This document shows positions 62,590 through 64,000 of a stretch of 64,000 nt of DNA, in pieces. The stretch is from Nocardia cyriacigeorgica (GTDB lineage: Bacteria > Actinomycetota > Actinomycetes > Mycobacteriales > Mycobacteriaceae). The notes under the pieces are model-generated. The model saw nothing but the letters and a program-made list of their open reading frames with translations. It did not search any database and was not told the DNA's origin. The position numbers and the translations under genes are program-made. The stretch lies in assembly GCF_029868385.1 (NCBI RefSeq), contig NZ_JARWNX010000048.1, positions 1 to 64,000 of the forward strand, given 5' to 3'. Each line of letters starts with the position of its first letter. Position 1 is the first letter of the stretch.

Positions 62590-63153
62590 ATGGCGAGCTC
62601 GGCAAGAACGCGGATGACGGCCTCCGAGCGCGGAGAGCAGGTGCTACGGGCGGCAGTCACCGCATTCGCCGAATCCGGTTACGCGGCGACGAAAACCGAT
62701 GAGATCGCCCGGCTGGCCGGGGTATCGCAGCCCTATGTGATCCGATTGTTCGGCAGCAAGCAGCAGCTGTTCCTCGCTGCGCTGAACCAGGTGTGCGACC
62801 GCATCGAAGCTGTGTTCCGCTCCGCCGCGGCCACCGATTCCGACGATCCGCTACGGGCCCTCGGTCAGGAGTACGAGGTCTTCCTCGCCGAACGGGAGCT
62901 GCTGCTGGTGCTGTTGCACGGTTTCGCGGCGGGTTCGGATCCGGTGATCGGCGATCGGGTCCGCGACCGCTACGGGCGCATCTACGACCTCGTCGGCGAA
63001 CTCACCGGCGCCTCGGTGACCGACGTCCGTCGTTTCCTGTCCACCGGCATGCTGTTGACGGTGATGGCGGCGATGAAGGTGGTCGGACCCGACGCGGTCC
63101 CGGCCCCGTGGGCGGCGGCGGTCGTCGCGGATCTGGACGACCACGGCATGTGA
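62590..63153 (+). CDS. TetR-family regulator of the MFS pump
   Basis: A 187-residue repressor. Helix-turn-helix: QVLRAAVTAFAESGYAATKTDEIARLAGVSQPYVIRLFGSKQQLFLAAL. The short C-terminal domain (QEYEVFLAERELLLVLLHGFAAGSDPVIGDRVRDRYGRIYDLV) is of the TetR_C_33/AcrR-like type. Divergent from the DHA2 exporter, hence its probable regulator. Convergent with tsnR. Confidence 0.92.
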   Translation: MASSARTRMTASERGEQVLRAAVTAFAESGYAATKTDEIARLAGVSQPYVIRLFGSKQQLFLAALNQVCDRIEAVFRSAAATDSDDPLRALGQEYEVFLAERELLLVLLHGFAAGSDPVIGDRVRDRYGRIYDLVGELTGASVTDVRRFLSTGMLLTVMAAMKVVGPDAVPAPWAAAVVADLDDHGM

Positions 63154-63261
63154 CGCCTCGCGCCGAGGCGGCCGCGGGTCGGTGCGCCGGTTCGCGTGGA
63201 CCGGCCGCACCCGCGCCGATCGACGTCTCGCACTGGGGCACCGTCCTGATGACGCCGTATG

Positions 63262-64000
63262 TCAAGCGCGGTAACGCACGCGAGAGTTGGCGTAGAGACA
63301 GATCGAGGCGGCTGTCGCGAGGTTGAGGCTTTCGGCGCGGCCGCGGATGGGGATGCGCACACGGTGGTGGGCACGGGCGGCGACGGCCCGGCCGAGGCCG
63401 TGGGCCTCATTGCCGAAGAGCCAGGCGACGGGTCGGGTGAACAGCTCGTCGGCATCGTCGAGGTCCACCTCGCCGTCAGCCGCCGTGGCCAGCACGGTGA
63501 TGCCCGCGGCGGCGATCTCGTCCAGGGTGGCGGCGATATCGCGGCCACGAGCGATCGGCACATGGAACAGGCTGCCCGCGGCGGCGCGTACACATTTGCC
63601 GTTGTGCGGGTCGACCGAATCCCCGGCCAGGACCACCCCGTCGCCGCCGACCGCGTCGACGACGCGGATGAGGGTTCCGGCATTGCCCGGGTCGGCCATT
63701 TCGACCGGAACGGCGAGGATGCGTGGGGCTGCGGCCAGGATCGCGGCCGGTGCGATATCGAGCAGATCGCAGACCGCGACCAGACCGGGCGGGGTGACCG
63801 TCTCCCCCAACGCCTGCGCCGCCCGATCGCTCACCAGGGTGGTGCGCACCCCCTGCGCGGCGGCTCCGGCCACGAGTTCGTGCTCACGGGTCGCACCCGC
63901 AGCCGAATAGAACAGCTCGCGCACACGTCCGGTGTCCAGAGCCGCGGCCACCGAATTGGCGCCTTCGGCCAGGAACTGCCCGGTTTTGCGGCGCTGCGCC
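63262..64000 (-). CDS. tsnR: SPOUT-class rRNA/tRNA 2'-O-methyltransferase (TsnR/TrmH type), partial
   Basis: Adds a 2'-O-methyl group to RNA ribose using S-adenosylmethionine; the gene enters from the right edge. The N-terminal part runs off the window, but RRKTGQFLAEGANSVAAAL is readable just before the edge. SPOUT motifs: 1 DPGNAGTLIRVVDAVGGDGV, 2 AWLFGNEAHGL, 3 LNLATAASICLYA. The knot fold acts as a dimer. In M. tuberculosis tsnR lies near pheST (with rplT/rpmI), which matches this position. TsnR names thiostrepton-resistance homologues; whether it gives resistance is not known. Confidence 0.93.
   Translation of the reverse strand, partial: AQRRKTGQFLAEGANSVAAALDTGRVRELFYSAAGATREHELVAGAAAQGVRTTLVSDRAAQALGETVTPPGLVAVCDLLDIAPAAILAAAPRILAVPVEMADPGNAGTLIRVVDAVGGDGVVLAGDSVDPHNGKCVRAAAGSLFHVPIARGRDIAATLDEIAAAGITVLATAADGEVDLDDADELFTRPVAWLFGNEAHGLGRAVAARAHHRVRIPIRGRAESLNLATAASICLYANSRVRYRA

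Noticed and set aside
63174-63216. Hairpin between the TetR gene and tsnR as a terminator
   Set aside because: Pairing of GCGGGT..CCGGT with ACCGG..ACCCGC needs a three-base bulge and mismatches; not convincing.

Overview
This is a high-GC actinobacterial chromosome segment, most likely from Nocardia or a close relative in Mycobacteriales. GTG starts and 4-base stop/start overlaps are common. The backbone gene order matches, from memory, the Mycobacterium tuberculosis stretch tsnR - pheS - pheT - argCJBDFRGH - Rv1683-like acyl-CoA synthetase/lipase - mpg - tyrS, here read right to left on the minus strand. Left of tyrS lie the promoter and leader of an rRNA operon whose 16S gene is just outside the window.

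Layout. 1-437: rRNA promoter, boxA-bearing leader and tyrS terminator. 438-3108: tyrS, a DoxX-like membrane protein and mpg. 3203-9434: an ECF41-type sigma factor with a flavin oxidoreductase, a divergent multicopper oxidase, and an ABC exporter with its TetR regulator and a tandem operator. 9416-15041: Trm112 protein, then a Gtr-like envelope glycosylation cluster (GtrA, multi-membrane-span glycosyltransferase, polyprenyl-phosphate GT2, sugar 4-aminotransferase). 15163-20049: Rv1683-like fusion enzyme, idi, a repeat lipoprotein and an SMR pump. 20168-30929: arginine biosynthesis, interrupted between argG and argR by a small ORF, a frameshifted GYD gene and an Rpn nuclease remnant. 30990-37465: TetR/MFS pair, CPA2 antiporter, alpha/beta hydrolase, a PNPOx/WYL divergent pair and an epoxide hydrolase remnant. 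37481-44845: a divergent sugar-acid locus. 44870-51655: ppc, a maa-type acetyltransferase and a Ser/Thr kinase with RDD and beta-propeller domains. 51682-56997: GlxA-type regulator, ArsR-SRPBCC fusion with a DHFR-like reductase, two unrecognised proteins and an alpha/beta hydrolase. 57150-64000: pheT, pheS, an MFS/TetR divergent pair and the partial tsnR.

The most interesting locus is 37481-44845. A GntP sugar-acid permease, an N-acyl-D-amino-acid deacylase homologue, a PLP- and metal-dependent D-serine-dehydratase-like deaminase, a KDG kinase and a KDPG aldolase together form a plausible route from an N-acyl 2-amino-2-deoxy-aldonic acid (for example N-acetyl-D-glucosaminate from oxidised chitin) to pyruvate and glyceraldehyde-3-phosphate. 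RidA and an IclR regulator sit in the same unit. The glycosylation cluster at 9655-15041 and the kinase-RDD-propeller protein come next.

Control signals are unusually readable: two near-identical ARG boxes with embedded promoters (one apparently leaderless), several dyads beside regulator genes, and hairpin terminators behind tyrS, pheT and an MFS gene and between two convergent genes. Three broken genes (GYD, Rpn, epoxide hydrolase) mark decaying accessory DNA.
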